Program-made: the position numbers and the translations under genes
Shown: positions 7,328 to 13,957 of the stretch, piece by piece
How the letters are laid out: the number at the start of each line of letters is the position of its first letter
Position numbering within the stretch: position 1 is the first letter of the stretch
Assembly: GCA_049589355.1 (NCBI GenBank)
Contig: JBAWAP010000299.1
Location: forward strand, 1 to 20,286
Direction: 5' to 3'
Length of the DNA: 20,286 bases
Origin: JBAWAP01 sp049589355
GTDB taxonomy: Bacteria; Chloroflexota; Anaerolineae; VGOG01
Notes under the pieces: generated by a model
Database searches by the model: none
What the model was told of the DNA's origin: nothing
The model's input: only the letters and a program-made list of their open reading frames with translations

Positions 7328-8073
7328 ACCGGGGAGCGGCTGGAGATGTATCATCCTGCGAGGGCGGATGGGAGAAGGCGACGAAGATCAGGAAGAGGAG
7401 ACTCCCAAGCTGGGTGGTGACGGACGCCGACATCCGGGCCTGGATGGGCGACACGGCTGAAAGGCTGCTATCCTGTCGGTTGGTACTGGACGTGGGCGCG
7501 AGGGACGGAACTTCGAGCCAGCCGTATGCCAGGGCCGGCCGATTGGTCATCGCCATGGACATCGAACCGGCCGGACTGAAGCGGGGAGCCGAGAAGGGTA
7601 ACATCAGGCCGGGCCACGCGCTGGTCGCCGACGGCCGAAGTTTGCCCTTCCGGGACGGAGTCTTTGACCTGGTGTCATCGCGCTGGTTTCTGCACGAGTT
7701 CCCGGAGCAGGTGCCATTTCTGGCGGAGATGCGTCGGGTGGTCAGAGCCGGGGGCCGTGTGGTGGGCGTTGACTTCCTGGCTACCAGTCCATCGGCCCAG
7801 GCCTTCCTCAACCGCTATGTCTTCACCGATGAGTATCTTCGGCAGCGGACCCAGGTCCTGCGACCGTGGGCCGAGGCCGGGCTGGAGGTGAGGGAGACCA
7901 ACTGGCACGTCCTCTGCCTGGAAGAGGACGCTGGCGAGCTGAGGGAGCTCGTGGCCGATTGGTCAGAGATACCTGGAGCAGTGAAGGCCGAGCTGCGGCT
8001 GCGGCGCAACGGAAATGGTATCTTCCTCACCGTGCCCATCGTCTTGCTGGTGGCGGGCAAGGGTGGAGCATAG
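7324..8073 (+). CDS. class I SAM-dependent methyltransferase
   Basis: A 249-residue Rossmann-fold methyltransferase of the Methyltransf_11 type. Motif I is VLDVGARDG, the SAM-ribose acidic residue is in MDIEPAG, and the later motifs are DGRSLPFRDGVFDLV and RRVVRAGGRVVGVDF. ATG 7324 is chosen because GGGGAGGAG directly precedes it and it overlaps the MogA stop; an earlier in-frame ATG (7294) lies inside MogA without a better ribosome site. The substrate is unknown. The N-terminal 30 residues are basic and unlike the core. Confidence 0.85.
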   Translation: MNRGAAGDVSSCEGGWEKATKIRKRRLPSWVVTDADIRAWMGDTAERLLSCRLVLDVGARDGTSSQPYARAGRLVIAMDIEPAGLKRGAEKGNIRPGHALVADGRSLPFRDGVFDLVSSRWFLHEFPEQVPFLAEMRRVVRAGGRVVGVDFLATSPSAQAFLNRYVFTDEYLRQRTQVLRPWAEAGLEVRETNWHVLCLEEDAGELRELVADWSEIPGAVKAELRLRRNGNGIFLTVPIVLLVAGKGGA

Positions 8074-8195
8074 AGAATTCTCAAATCGCAAGAAGGTGAT
8101 GTCTAACAGACCGGAGAATGCTAACCACAGATGCTTGAAAACAGTTCTACAATCCAAAATATGAAAATCACTGGAAAAGGAGATTGTGAGAAAAA
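8074..8195 (+). promoter_or_regulatory. AT-richer intergenic gap with a weak promoter candidate
   Basis: This 122-base gap is clearly richer in A+T than its surroundings. TTGAAA at 8135-8140, followed 17 bases later by AATATG (8158-8163), is a weak sigma-70-like match. It could start the HdrA-like/ferredoxin transcript. The -10 match is poor and no other feature is visible. Confidence 0.25.
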
Positions 8196-8558
8196 ATGGC
8201 AGGCAAACCAAGATTTGTGATGTGCTTTTGCACTGGGGAGTGTCCAGGGTTCCAGGAGTTGAATCTCTGGCAGTTGATCAACCGCGTGCGCAACGAGCTG
8301 GAGGTGGAGTACGCCATCATCCATCCTCAGCTCTGTGTGGACGATGGAGATCGCTTCTGGCGCGACTATTTCAAGCCGAACCATACCTACATCGTCGGCG
8401 GTTGCGATCCCCGGATGCAGCGCAAGATGTTCAAAGACGTGATCGCGGAGCTAGGGGGGGACTTTGACAAGCAAATCATTCCCCTGGACTTGCGGAACAT
8501 GTCCACCGACGATGCTTACAACAAGGTAGCTGAGACGGTGGCTGGTCTGAGCAAATAA
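8196..8558 (+). CDS. stand-alone HdrA N-terminal-like Cys protein
   Basis: A 120-residue protein resembling only the N-terminal domain of heterodisulfide reductase subunit A. Shared features are the opening FVMCFCTGEC (C10, C12, C16), a central HPQLC, and IVGGCDPRMQRKMFKDV, matching the ACSPRMHEPTFR segment of HdrA. The FAD and ferredoxin domains of a full HdrA (about 650 residues) are absent. The ferredoxin gene follows after 56 bases, so the two may form a split electron-transfer unit. In HdrA this domain contributes cysteines to an Fe-S cluster. AAGGAG lies upstream at somewhat long spacing. Confidence 0.7.
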   Translation: MAGKPRFVMCFCTGECPGFQELNLWQLINRVRNELEVEYAIIHPQLCVDDGDRFWRDYFKPNHTYIVGGCDPRMQRKMFKDVIAELGGDFDKQIIPLDLRNMSTDDAYNKVAETVAGLSK

Positions 8559-8614
8559 TACCAAGCGGTGGGATGGCCCATCTGTCCATCGCACCGACGG
8601 AAAGGAGTCAAAAG

Positions 8615-8899
8615 ATGGCAGAGACGTATGAAGGGATTCCGAGACAGGAGATCCCCTGGTGGCCTACGGTCAACTATGATGACTGCACAGGCTGTCAGGC
8701 GTGCATCGAACACTGCCCTGGCGACGTGTACGACTGGGATGACAACAACGCGCATCCGGTGGTGGCGCGTCCCACCAACTGTGTCGTCTACTGCATGGGC
8801 TGTGCCAAGGCCTGTCCGGAGGACGCCATCAGCTTCCCGCCCAAAGAGCAAATCGTGGCTCTGGTCAAGAAGCTGAGAGAGAAATACGCATCGGGATAA
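8615..8899 (+). CDS. 2[4Fe-4S] ferredoxin-type protein
   Basis: A 94-residue protein with two cluster motifs: CTGCQACIEHCP and CVVYCMGCAKACP. The second has the normal CxxCxxxCP core with an extra upstream Cys. AAAGGAG is 8 bases before ATG 8615, which is preferred over ATG 8573 for that reason. It is probably the electron partner of the HdrA-N-like protein just upstream, or of formate dehydrogenase. The C-terminus is a basic helix (ALVKKLREKY). A long inverted repeat follows the stop. Confidence 0.9.
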   Translation: MAETYEGIPRQEIPWWPTVNYDDCTGCQACIEHCPGDVYDWDDNNAHPVVARPTNCVVYCMGCAKACPEDAISFPPKEQIVALVKKLREKYASG

Positions 8900-8906
8900 A
8901 CGATGT

Positions 8907-8956
8907 GCCCCCGCTAGGTTATCCCAGGGCTGGTAGTGGGCTCACCTGGCGGGGGC
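8907..8956 (+). terminator. long inverted repeat, possible terminator or processing hairpin
   Basis: GCCCCCGCTAGGT (8907-8919) pairs with ACCTGGCGGGGGC (8944-8956): 13 pairs with one G-U. The 24-base loop contains CCCA and TGGG, which can add a short inner stem. Only a weak T content follows, so factor-independent termination is uncertain. It separates the ferredoxin from the next redox gene. Confidence 0.5.
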
Positions 8957-8979
8957 TGTCGCTTGCACGGGGGTGAGCC

Positions 8980-9246
8980 ATGGACATCAAAATCCTGGGC
9001 GCTGGTTGTCACGACTGCCTCAGGCTGGAACTTCTGGTGGGGCGGGTGCTGGCCGCACTCAGCATAGAGGCAAGTGTGCAACGGATAGAGGATGCTCGCC
9101 AGATTGATCGTTACGCGCTGGCGGGGCCGCCCGGCCTCATCATCAATGGCCAGTTAGTAGCCGAGCGACGCCTGCCAAGCAAAGAGGAACTACGCCGCTG
9201 GATCATGGACGCTCTGAGCCGGGAAAGGCGAGCCTGGACAACGTGA
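8980..9246 (+). CDS. small thioredoxin-like CxxC protein (second copy)
   Basis: An 88-residue protein of the same small redox family as 5306-5587, with the active site GCHDC (C10, C13) and a GPPGLIINGQ loop at the cis-Pro position. It ends 6 bases before the GTG of the 5'-nucleotidase-like selenoprotein candidate, so the two are almost certainly cotranslated. It would be a natural reductant for the Cys-Gly-Sec site of that protein, but that protein is predicted to lie outside the membrane, which would need an electron carrier across it. No clear GGAGG precedes ATG 8980 (GGGGGTGAG only). Confidence 0.8.
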   Translation: MDIKILGAGCHDCLRLELLVGRVLAALSIEASVQRIEDARQIDRYALAGPPGLIINGQLVAERRLPSKEELRRWIMDALSRERRAWTT

Positions 9247-9252
9247 GGAAAA

Positions 9253-10350
9253 GTGAGCAAACGAAGTCGTCGTCGAAAACGGAAGCAGTGTCTCCAGTCC
9301 GTGACACGGGCGTCTGGGCCTGCCTCCACCCGATCGTCACCACCGACGGTCGAAGGCAGGTCACGGTTGGTCCGCAACCGAGGCTGGCTCATAGCACTGG
9401 GGCTGTTAATAGGGGGGGCTTTGATCAGCTACGTGGGGATCACTGCCCTGGCCCGGCCCACGCTCGCCACCTCGACCGGGCCAGGTCCGATCGCAGCCTC
9501 TCAACCTCAGCCCTCGTCAACTCTGTCTCCATCGTCCCTGACACTGACGGTGTTGCACACCAACGACACCTGGGGGTACACCCAGCCCTGCGGCTGAAGG
9601 CCGCCCCAGGGGGGCGTGGCCCGGCGGGCCACCTTGATCAAGCAGGAGCGGGCGCAGGCGGAGCATGTATTGTTGCTAGATGCTGGGGACAGCCTGACGG
9701 GCGACATGGACCCCGCCCGGCGTACCCAAGGGCAGACTAGCGTGGAGGCCATGAACCTGATGGGCTACGACGCCATGGCCTTGGGCGAGGAGGACCTGGC
9801 CCTGGGTCTGGAGGTGCTGGAACAGCGGATGGCTGAAGCGAAGTTCCCATTCCTCTCGGCCAACGTCGTGCGGGCGGATACTGGGAAACTTCTGGCCCAG
9901 CCCTACGTCGTGCGGGAGATCGGGGGACATCGGGTAGGGATCATCGGGCTGACCGGGCCAGCCCAGGTGCCGGGGATACGAGTGCTGGATCCTCTGGAGA
10001 CAGCTCGCAACGCTGTGGCAGAGGTGGGGAAGCAGACCGACGTCATCATCCTGCTCTCTCACGCCGGGGTGGATACGGACCTGACCATTGCAGACATGGT
10101 GTCGGAGATCGATCTGATCGTGAGCGGCGGGAGCCAGGCACTGGCCCATCCGAGCCAGGGCAAAGCTGGGGACCTGGTCGTCCACGCCGAGGTGCCCAGC
10201 CCTGGCCACGCTGGGCGATACATCGGGGTGGCCCGGCTCCAGTTCGACGGGGAGGGCCGACTGATGGATCATCAGTGGGAGACGGTGCTCTTGACCCCCG
10301 ACTTTGCTGACGACCCGGAGCTGGTCGCCTGGGAGGAGGTCCACAGGTGA
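9253..10350 (+). CDS. membrane-anchored 5'-nucleotidase-like protein, candidate selenoprotein (UGA at 9595-9597)
   Basis: Reading from GTG 9253 through one in-frame TGA gives 365 residues. A basic N-terminus and one hydrophobic helix (about 44-67) predict a signal anchor with the rest outside. The remainder follows the UshA/5'-nucleotidase calcineurin-like fold (LHTND, LLDAGDS, FPFLSANV, VGIIGLTGP). The UGA follows Cys-Gly (QPCG-U, C113/U115); family members I know have PCGC here, then GGxARRATLI, which continues intact after the UGA. Most metal ligands are gone: W107 replaces His in NDxH, GEED replaces GNHE, and GGSQ replaces GHSH. Phosphatase activity is therefore doubtful, and a redox role through Cys-Gly-Sec is more likely. 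A hairpin downstream fits a SECIS. The alternative is a nonsense mutation. Confidence 0.75.
9616..9632 (+). promoter_or_regulatory. candidate SECIS hairpin of the 5'-nucleotidase-like gene
   Basis: GTGGCCC-GGC-GGGCCAC is a perfect 7-bp stem with a GGC loop, 18 bases after the TGA at 9595-9597. The outer six pairs (GTGGCC/GGCCAC) are identical to the stem in the formate dehydrogenase SECIS of this window. Loop distance (26-28 bases past UGA) is within the range known for bacterial SECIS elements, though longer than in fdhF. A second stem, CGCCCC/GGGGCG (9602-9616), lies just before it and could compete. Confidence 0.55.
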
Positions 10351-10377
10351 AAACCTGGTGGCTGAGGAGTGTGATCT

Positions 10378-10575
10378 ATGAGCGTGCTTGTTGAGACCTA
10401 TGACCTGGAAGTGACCTCGCCGTCTTGCGACCCAGGAGCGGAGCGGGAAGTGGCCTATTCCCATGGTAGGCGGCTTCCTTTCGCTCACCATCCCGGTGAG
10501 CTATATGCTGAAGTAGACAAGGCTGGGAGCATTGCTGGGCATTGGGATGCTGCCCTTAGTTTCTGGAGGGAATAA
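10378..10575 (+). pseudogene. truncated copy of the Fe-S domain gene at 11503
   Basis: The first 24 codons (MSVLVETYDLEVTSPSCDPG and on to AER) match the start of the intact gene at 11503 (MSVLIESYDLEVTSPPCEPG...AER) in protein and largely in DNA. After that, similarity stops, and the remaining 41 residues lack the Fe-S cysteines and resemble nothing. In another frame the tail reads as a short hydrophobic segment (VGGFLSLTIPVSYMLK) ending at 10508, perhaps the end of a different lost gene. It looks like the remains of a duplication broken by rearrangement. Confidence 0.6.
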
Positions 10576-10577
10576 AA

Positions 10578-11330
10578 GTGCTCTACGCAACCATTTCTGT
10601 TTTGCTGTTCTTTCTTTCCTTCGTCGCGGGGATGCTCGGACTTGGCGTGGCTTTTATTGCCACGCCTGTGCTGGGGCTGTTTGGCTTTGAACTCAAGCAC
10701 GTGATTATGCCGTGGAGTCTATGGCTGAACGGCTTGACCGCGATCAGCGGTGCGGTGGCCTTCGCCCGCGCCAAGATGGTAGATTGGCGCACCGCGATTC
10801 CACTGCTCATCATCACGACAGTCGTCGCGCCGATCGGCGTGTGGATTCTGCAATTTGTGCCGACGAACGTCGTGTGGTGGATTTACGTCGCCGTGCTGAT
10901 TTTTCTCGCCTATCGGATGGCATTCCCCCCGAAAATGGATGACACCCGCACGCCTGCCATCACCGATGCGACGCGTGTGAAAGGCGGGATCGCCAGCGCG
11001 GCCATTGGCGTCTTTGCGGGATTCCTCGGCGTGGGGCCAGGGTTCTTGATGGTGCCAACGCTGGTGATGCTTGGCTACACGGTGCGGATTGCTGCAGCGA
11101 CGAACAGCGTCATCGTCACCCTACCGTCGTTTTCGGCGTTCGCAGGCCATCTCGCGACTGCGCAGTTCAATTGGCTGATGCTGGCGCTGACATCGGTCAC
11201 GGCGATCATCGGTGCACAACTCGGCGCAATGTTTACTGCGCGGCGGGTGAAATCGCTAACGCTGAGCCGCATCTTTGCCGTCGTACTCCTTCTGCTCGCG
11301 CTGCAGCGTGCGTATTTGTTGGTTAGTTAG
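10578..11330 (+). CDS. TauE/SafE-family sulfite/sulfonate exporter-like permease
   Basis: A 250-residue membrane protein with about seven or eight helices. It shows the duplicated TauE/SafE pattern: GMLGLGVAFIATPVL in the first half and GFLGVGPGFLMVPTLVMLG in the second. The family exports sulfite, sulfoacetate or related anions; substrate is unknown here. GTG 10578 is preceded by GGAGGG at 9 bases upstream. Codon use differs from the neighbours (more ATT/TTT, GCG and CGC, fewer GCC/CTG runs), and it lies between a broken and an intact copy of the Fe-S gene, so it may be a later arrival. Confidence 0.88.
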   Translation: MLYATISVLLFFLSFVAGMLGLGVAFIATPVLGLFGFELKHVIMPWSLWLNGLTAISGAVAFARAKMVDWRTAIPLLIITTVVAPIGVWILQFVPTNVVWWIYVAVLIFLAYRMAFPPKMDDTRTPAITDATRVKGGIASAAIGVFAGFLGVGPGFLMVPTLVMLGYTVRIAAATNSVIVTLPSFSAFAGHLATAQFNWLMLALTSVTAIIGAQLGAMFTARRVKSLTLSRIFAVVLLLLALQRAYLLVS

Positions 11331-11502
11331 TTTCGGAAGGTAGCGATGGCTGGACATAGACCAAAGTAGCAGTGCTGCGGTGACCCGTGCGAAGAAATTG
11401 TGCCTGCGGCGACGATCAAACTGGCCATGGCTGGGCTGTTCCTTCGGCTGGCTGGTGATGGCGTTGGTGTGAGGAACTGGCAGATGGAGAGGAGCGTAGC
11501 CT
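11331..11502. other. 172-base gap with no convincing gene
   Basis: No frame here gives a supported gene. A Cys-rich string (QCCGDPCEE) appears in one frame but follows a TAG at 11367-11369 and lacks its own start. The last 26 bases resemble the sequence just upstream of the truncated copy at 10378, in line with a shared duplicated segment. Confidence 0.4.
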
Positions 11503-12036
11503 ATGAGTGTGCTGATTGAGAGCTACGATCTGGAAGTAACTTCGCCCCCCTGCGAACCGGGGGCCGAGCGCTGGAGCGCTTTCGCCCGGCTGACCACCGA
11601 CATCGGCGACGTGCTGCCCTACCTGAACGCCACTTGGAAAGGTGCCATCTACGACCATCAGGCCCGCTTTCTAACCTGGCGCATGGGCGGCCGAGCTGTG
11701 TCGGTACGGCCCTACGAGATCGCCGTCAGCAACCTGGAGGACCGGGAGGAGGCGGCCACGGTCATCGAGCGGCTGGTGGGGATGATCAACCGCACCTGGG
11801 AGCGGCGGGACGAGATCGAGCCCAGCACCGTGAAGAGGGAGCGGCTGACTGCGCTGGCCGTCTACAAGCTCCTGCCGGGCGGCAACTGCAAGGAGTGCGG
11901 AGAGCTTACCTGTTTCATCTTCGCCAGCAAGCTGGTGGCCAGCCAGGTGACCGTCGAGCAATGCACGCCGCTGTTTACCAAGGAGCATATAGAAAAGCGG
12001 GAGCAACTCCTGGCTTTGATCCAAACAACAGTTTAG
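11503..12036 (+). CDS. [4Fe-4S] domain protein (CdhD/E-type Fe-S module)
   Basis: A 177-residue protein. Residues about 115-160 contain LLPGGNCKECGELTCFIFA with C129, C132, C137 and a later C154, the four-cysteine cluster module known from the corrinoid Fe-S protein (AcsC/CdhE) and related reductases. The N-terminal 110 residues have C17 and no recognised family. GGAGAGGAG precedes ATG 11503. It ends 12 bases before the UGA-UGA gene and so is probably cotranslated with it. It could deliver low-potential electrons to that protein. Confidence 0.82.
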   Translation: MSVLIESYDLEVTSPPCEPGAERWSAFARLTTDIGDVLPYLNATWKGAIYDHQARFLTWRMGGRAVSVRPYEIAVSNLEDREEAATVIERLVGMINRTWERRDEIEPSTVKRERLTALAVYKLLPGGNCKECGELTCFIFASKLVASQVTVEQCTPLFTKEHIEKREQLLALIQTTV

Positions 12037-12048
12037 CGGAGGACTCAC

Positions 12049-12366
12049 ATGAAAGAGGCTCGAATCGCATCCGGCTGGGCGAAGCAGTACATTCGGGAGC
12101 GCGGTGGCACCGTCAACATTGCTACCCGCATGACCGTGGTGGACTGATGAATGGCCTACGTAACCCCGTCAGGTCTGATGGGCAAGCCTGAAAACGAGCA
12201 GGATTACATCCGTTTTATGGCAGAAGATATCGAGGTTTACTTGGCTAAAGAGATCTGTGAAGGGTTGGATCCCGAGGCCACGGAGCTGCGGTTTGCCATT
12301 GCGGGATATGGCCGCTTTTACCTGAAGTTTGACCATGAACCCAACCCATTTAGGAGGATGTCATGA
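12049..12366 (+). CDS. candidate di-selenocysteine protein (tandem UGA-UGA at 12145-12150)
   Basis: ATG 12049 has GGAGG 6 bases upstream. The frame runs 32 codons to TRMTVVD, meets TGA TGA, then continues open for 71 more codons (MAYVTPSG...FRRMS), giving 105 residues with U33-U34. The downstream part has no ribosome site of its own: its ATG directly abuts the second TGA. A 7-bp hairpin with a GGUC loop starts 14 bases after the second UGA. The 3' end overlaps the ArsF-like gene (ATGA), which normally marks a real gene end. Reading UU where a relative might carry Cys-Cys would make a vicinal diselenol redox or metal-binding site. The alternative reading is two tiny genes or a broken gene. The family is not recognised. 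Confidence 0.7.
12165..12182 (+). promoter_or_regulatory. candidate SECIS hairpin of the tandem-UGA gene
   Basis: CCCGTCA-GGTC-TGATGGG forms seven continuous pairs (one G-U) closing a GGUC tetraloop. The loop lies 22-25 bases after the second UGA. GGUC is the key apical-loop sequence of the E. coli fdhF SECIS bound by SelB, and the formate dehydrogenase element in this window has GGUCU. One hairpin would have to serve both adjacent UGA codons. Confidence 0.65.
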
Positions 12367-12923
12367 CAAAACGTCGAACAAAACCGCGACCTTCCAAAAC
12401 ACGAGCAGCGACCCGGCCCCGGTCTGGAAACGGTCAGACCTGGCGCATAGCAGCCATCGTGCTGGTGGTACTGGTGGCCCTTGGCGCTGGCTTATGGCTG
12501 ATCAGAGCACGCCCTGGCCAGTCCGCAACAGCGTCCGTCTCGCAGTTCCAGCAAATCAAAGACCTGGGTCAGCTTCCCCCCGGCCGGACGGAACGCGTCG
12601 AGGTGGCTTACTTCCATCGCACCCAGCGCTGTTCGAGCTGCATTGAAGCTGAGCGGCTGACCCGCAAGACGCTAGATGCCTATTTCGCCGACCGGCTCAA
12701 GAGCGGCGAGATGAGTCTGGTGGTGACCGACGTTCAGAAGCCGCAGAACGCAGCCCTGGTACAGAAGTACGATGCCTATGGTCCGTCGCTCTACCTGGGT
12801 ACCATTAAGGATGGGATTGAGTACATCTGGCCGGTCAGCGACATCTGGTTCGCCCTGAGTGACGAGCCGAAGTTCATGGCGTTGCTGCGCGACAGGATCA
12901 ACATTGCTTACGGAGGCCGCTGA
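12363..12923 (+). CDS. ArsF-like membrane-anchored thioredoxin-fold protein
   Basis: A 186-residue protein with a very basic N-terminal tail, one transmembrane helix (about 28-48) and a predicted extracytoplasmic thioredoxin-like domain. The redox site is YFHRTQRCSSCIEAE (C90, C93). This matches the ArsF family, named from the arsEFG genes linked to nitroaromatic arsenical reduction and export; most relatives in anaerobes are untested. GGAGG precedes ATG 12363, and the stop overlaps the ArsG-like start (TGATG). A thioredoxin-like protein next to a CcdA-like membrane protein is a typical electron-relay arrangement. Confidence 0.8.
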   Translation: MTKRRTKPRPSKTRAATRPRSGNGQTWRIAAIVLVVLVALGAGLWLIRARPGQSATASVSQFQQIKDLGQLPPGRTERVEVAYFHRTQRCSSCIEAERLTRKTLDAYFADRLKSGEMSLVVTDVQKPQNAALVQKYDAYGPSLYLGTIKDGIEYIWPVSDIWFALSDEPKFMALLRDRINIAYGGR

Positions 12924-13645
12924 TGGACCTCAGTTCCTGGATTCAGGACATCATCGCCACGACCAATTTGCCGTTCCTGGCAGCCTTCCTGGTTGGACTA
13001 CTCGCATCTATTGGCCCGTGCCCGCTGGCGACCAACGTGACAGCGGTGAGCTACATGGCCCGGCAGTTCACCGACCGCCGGGCGGTGGTGGTCACCGGTG
13101 TGTTGTACACCCTGGGCCGGGCGGTAGCCTATGGCCTGGTTGGGCTGGTGGTGTTGGTGGCCGGGGCACAAGTGAGCCAACTGGCCGGCGGCCTTCAGAA
13201 CGCGGCCGACGTCGGCCTGGGGCCGTTGTTGATTCTGGTGGGATTGGTGCTGCTGGACGTGATCCGGCCTAACCTGACAGCGGGTTCCGGGCTACTCATG
13301 CAGCTACAAGAGCGAGTCGCACAGTGGCGTGGGATCGGTGCTTTCTTGTTGGGCTTCCTGTTCGCCCTGGCGTTCTGTCCGTACAGCGCCGCTCTCTACT
13401 TTGGCATCCTGATTCCGATGGCCTTCGGTTCAGCCGCCGGCTTCACTCTACCGCTGCTGTTTGGGATTGGCACGGGTATGCCGGTCCTCGTGTTGGGCGT
13501 GCCGCTGGCGCTGGGGCTGGAGCGTGCGGCGGCCGGGCTCAATCTGCTGGGGCGAGCCGAGCTGGTAGTCCGCAAAGTGGCCGCCTGGACGTTCATCGGC
13601 GCCGGGCTCTTCAGCCTGGCGCGCTTTGTTCAGACGTTGATTTGA
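12923..13645 (+). CDS. ArsG-like (CcdA/DsbD-fold) membrane protein
   Basis: A 240-residue protein with about six helices. It has two symmetric Cys-Pro sites, IGPCPLATN (C33) and AFCPYSAALYFG (C152), as in CcdA/DsbD transmembrane thiol transporters. The ArsG family groups with these and has been described as an aromatic arsenical efflux permease. Given C33/C152, electron transfer across the membrane to the ArsF-like domain is an equally good or better reading than efflux. GGAGG is 7 bases before ATG 12923. Confidence 0.82.
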   Translation: MDLSSWIQDIIATTNLPFLAAFLVGLLASIGPCPLATNVTAVSYMARQFTDRRAVVVTGVLYTLGRAVAYGLVGLVVLVAGAQVSQLAGGLQNAADVGLGPLLILVGLVLLDVIRPNLTAGSGLLMQLQERVAQWRGIGAFLLGFLFALAFCPYSAALYFGILIPMAFGSAAGFTLPLLFGIGTGMPVLVLGVPLALGLERAAAGLNLLGRAELVVRKVAAWTFIGAGLFSLARFVQTLI

Positions 13646-13660
13646 CGTTGAGGTGAGACT

Positions 13661-13957
13661 ATGCCAGGACGGGGACCGATGATGTGGCGGATGGCCAGTT
13701 GCTGCGGCGGCAGCGATGAAGTCACCCAGGTGGACATCCGGGGTGATGGCATGACCATTGGGATAACCGGGCTCAAGGCGGCCTTCGAACAACTTTACGC
13801 CTTGGGGTTGGATCCCGATGACTCGATCCAGGACGAACTGTTGGCCATGGTCCAGGCCCGCAACTATGTGCCTCGATCCGCAGAGGAAGCGTACAAATCA
13901 GCTCTCTTGCGGGAGTACGCCGCCTTCTGCACTAAGAAGAGGCAGGAAGATGGCTGA
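13661..13957 (+). CDS. small CC-motif protein homologous to the C-domain of the second DGC protein
   Basis: A 98-residue protein with GAGGTGAG upstream of ATG 13661. It has SCCGGS (C14, C15) near the start and REYAAFC (C90) at the end. Residues about 12-94 parallel residues 153-232 of the 4127-4840 protein: CECGSG matches CCGGS, and EAAYAEAIMREYTAFC matches EEAYKSALLREYAAFC. The family is not one I can name. It follows the ArsG-like gene by 15 bases and overlaps the PIG-L start (TGATG), so it belongs to the Fe-S/Sec/ArsFG unit. A thiol or metal-binding accessory role is inferred. Confidence 0.7.
   Translation: MPGRGPMMWRMASCCGGSDEVTQVDIRGDGMTIGITGLKAAFEQLYALGLDPDDSIQDELLAMVQARNYVPRSAEEAYKSALLREYAAFCTKKRQEDG

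Noticed and set aside
9244..9252. In-frame TGA between the CxxC protein (8980) and the 5'-nucleotidase-like gene as another readthrough site.
   Set aside because: The CxxC family naturally ends here, and the next protein begins with a basic signal-anchor N-terminus, so it is an ordinary gene boundary.
11346..11500. A short frame with TAG (11367) followed by QCCGDPCEE, which could hint at pyrrolysine or a small Cys protein.
   Set aside because: There is no supporting homology or good gene context, and one amber codon in a 172-base gap is expected by chance.
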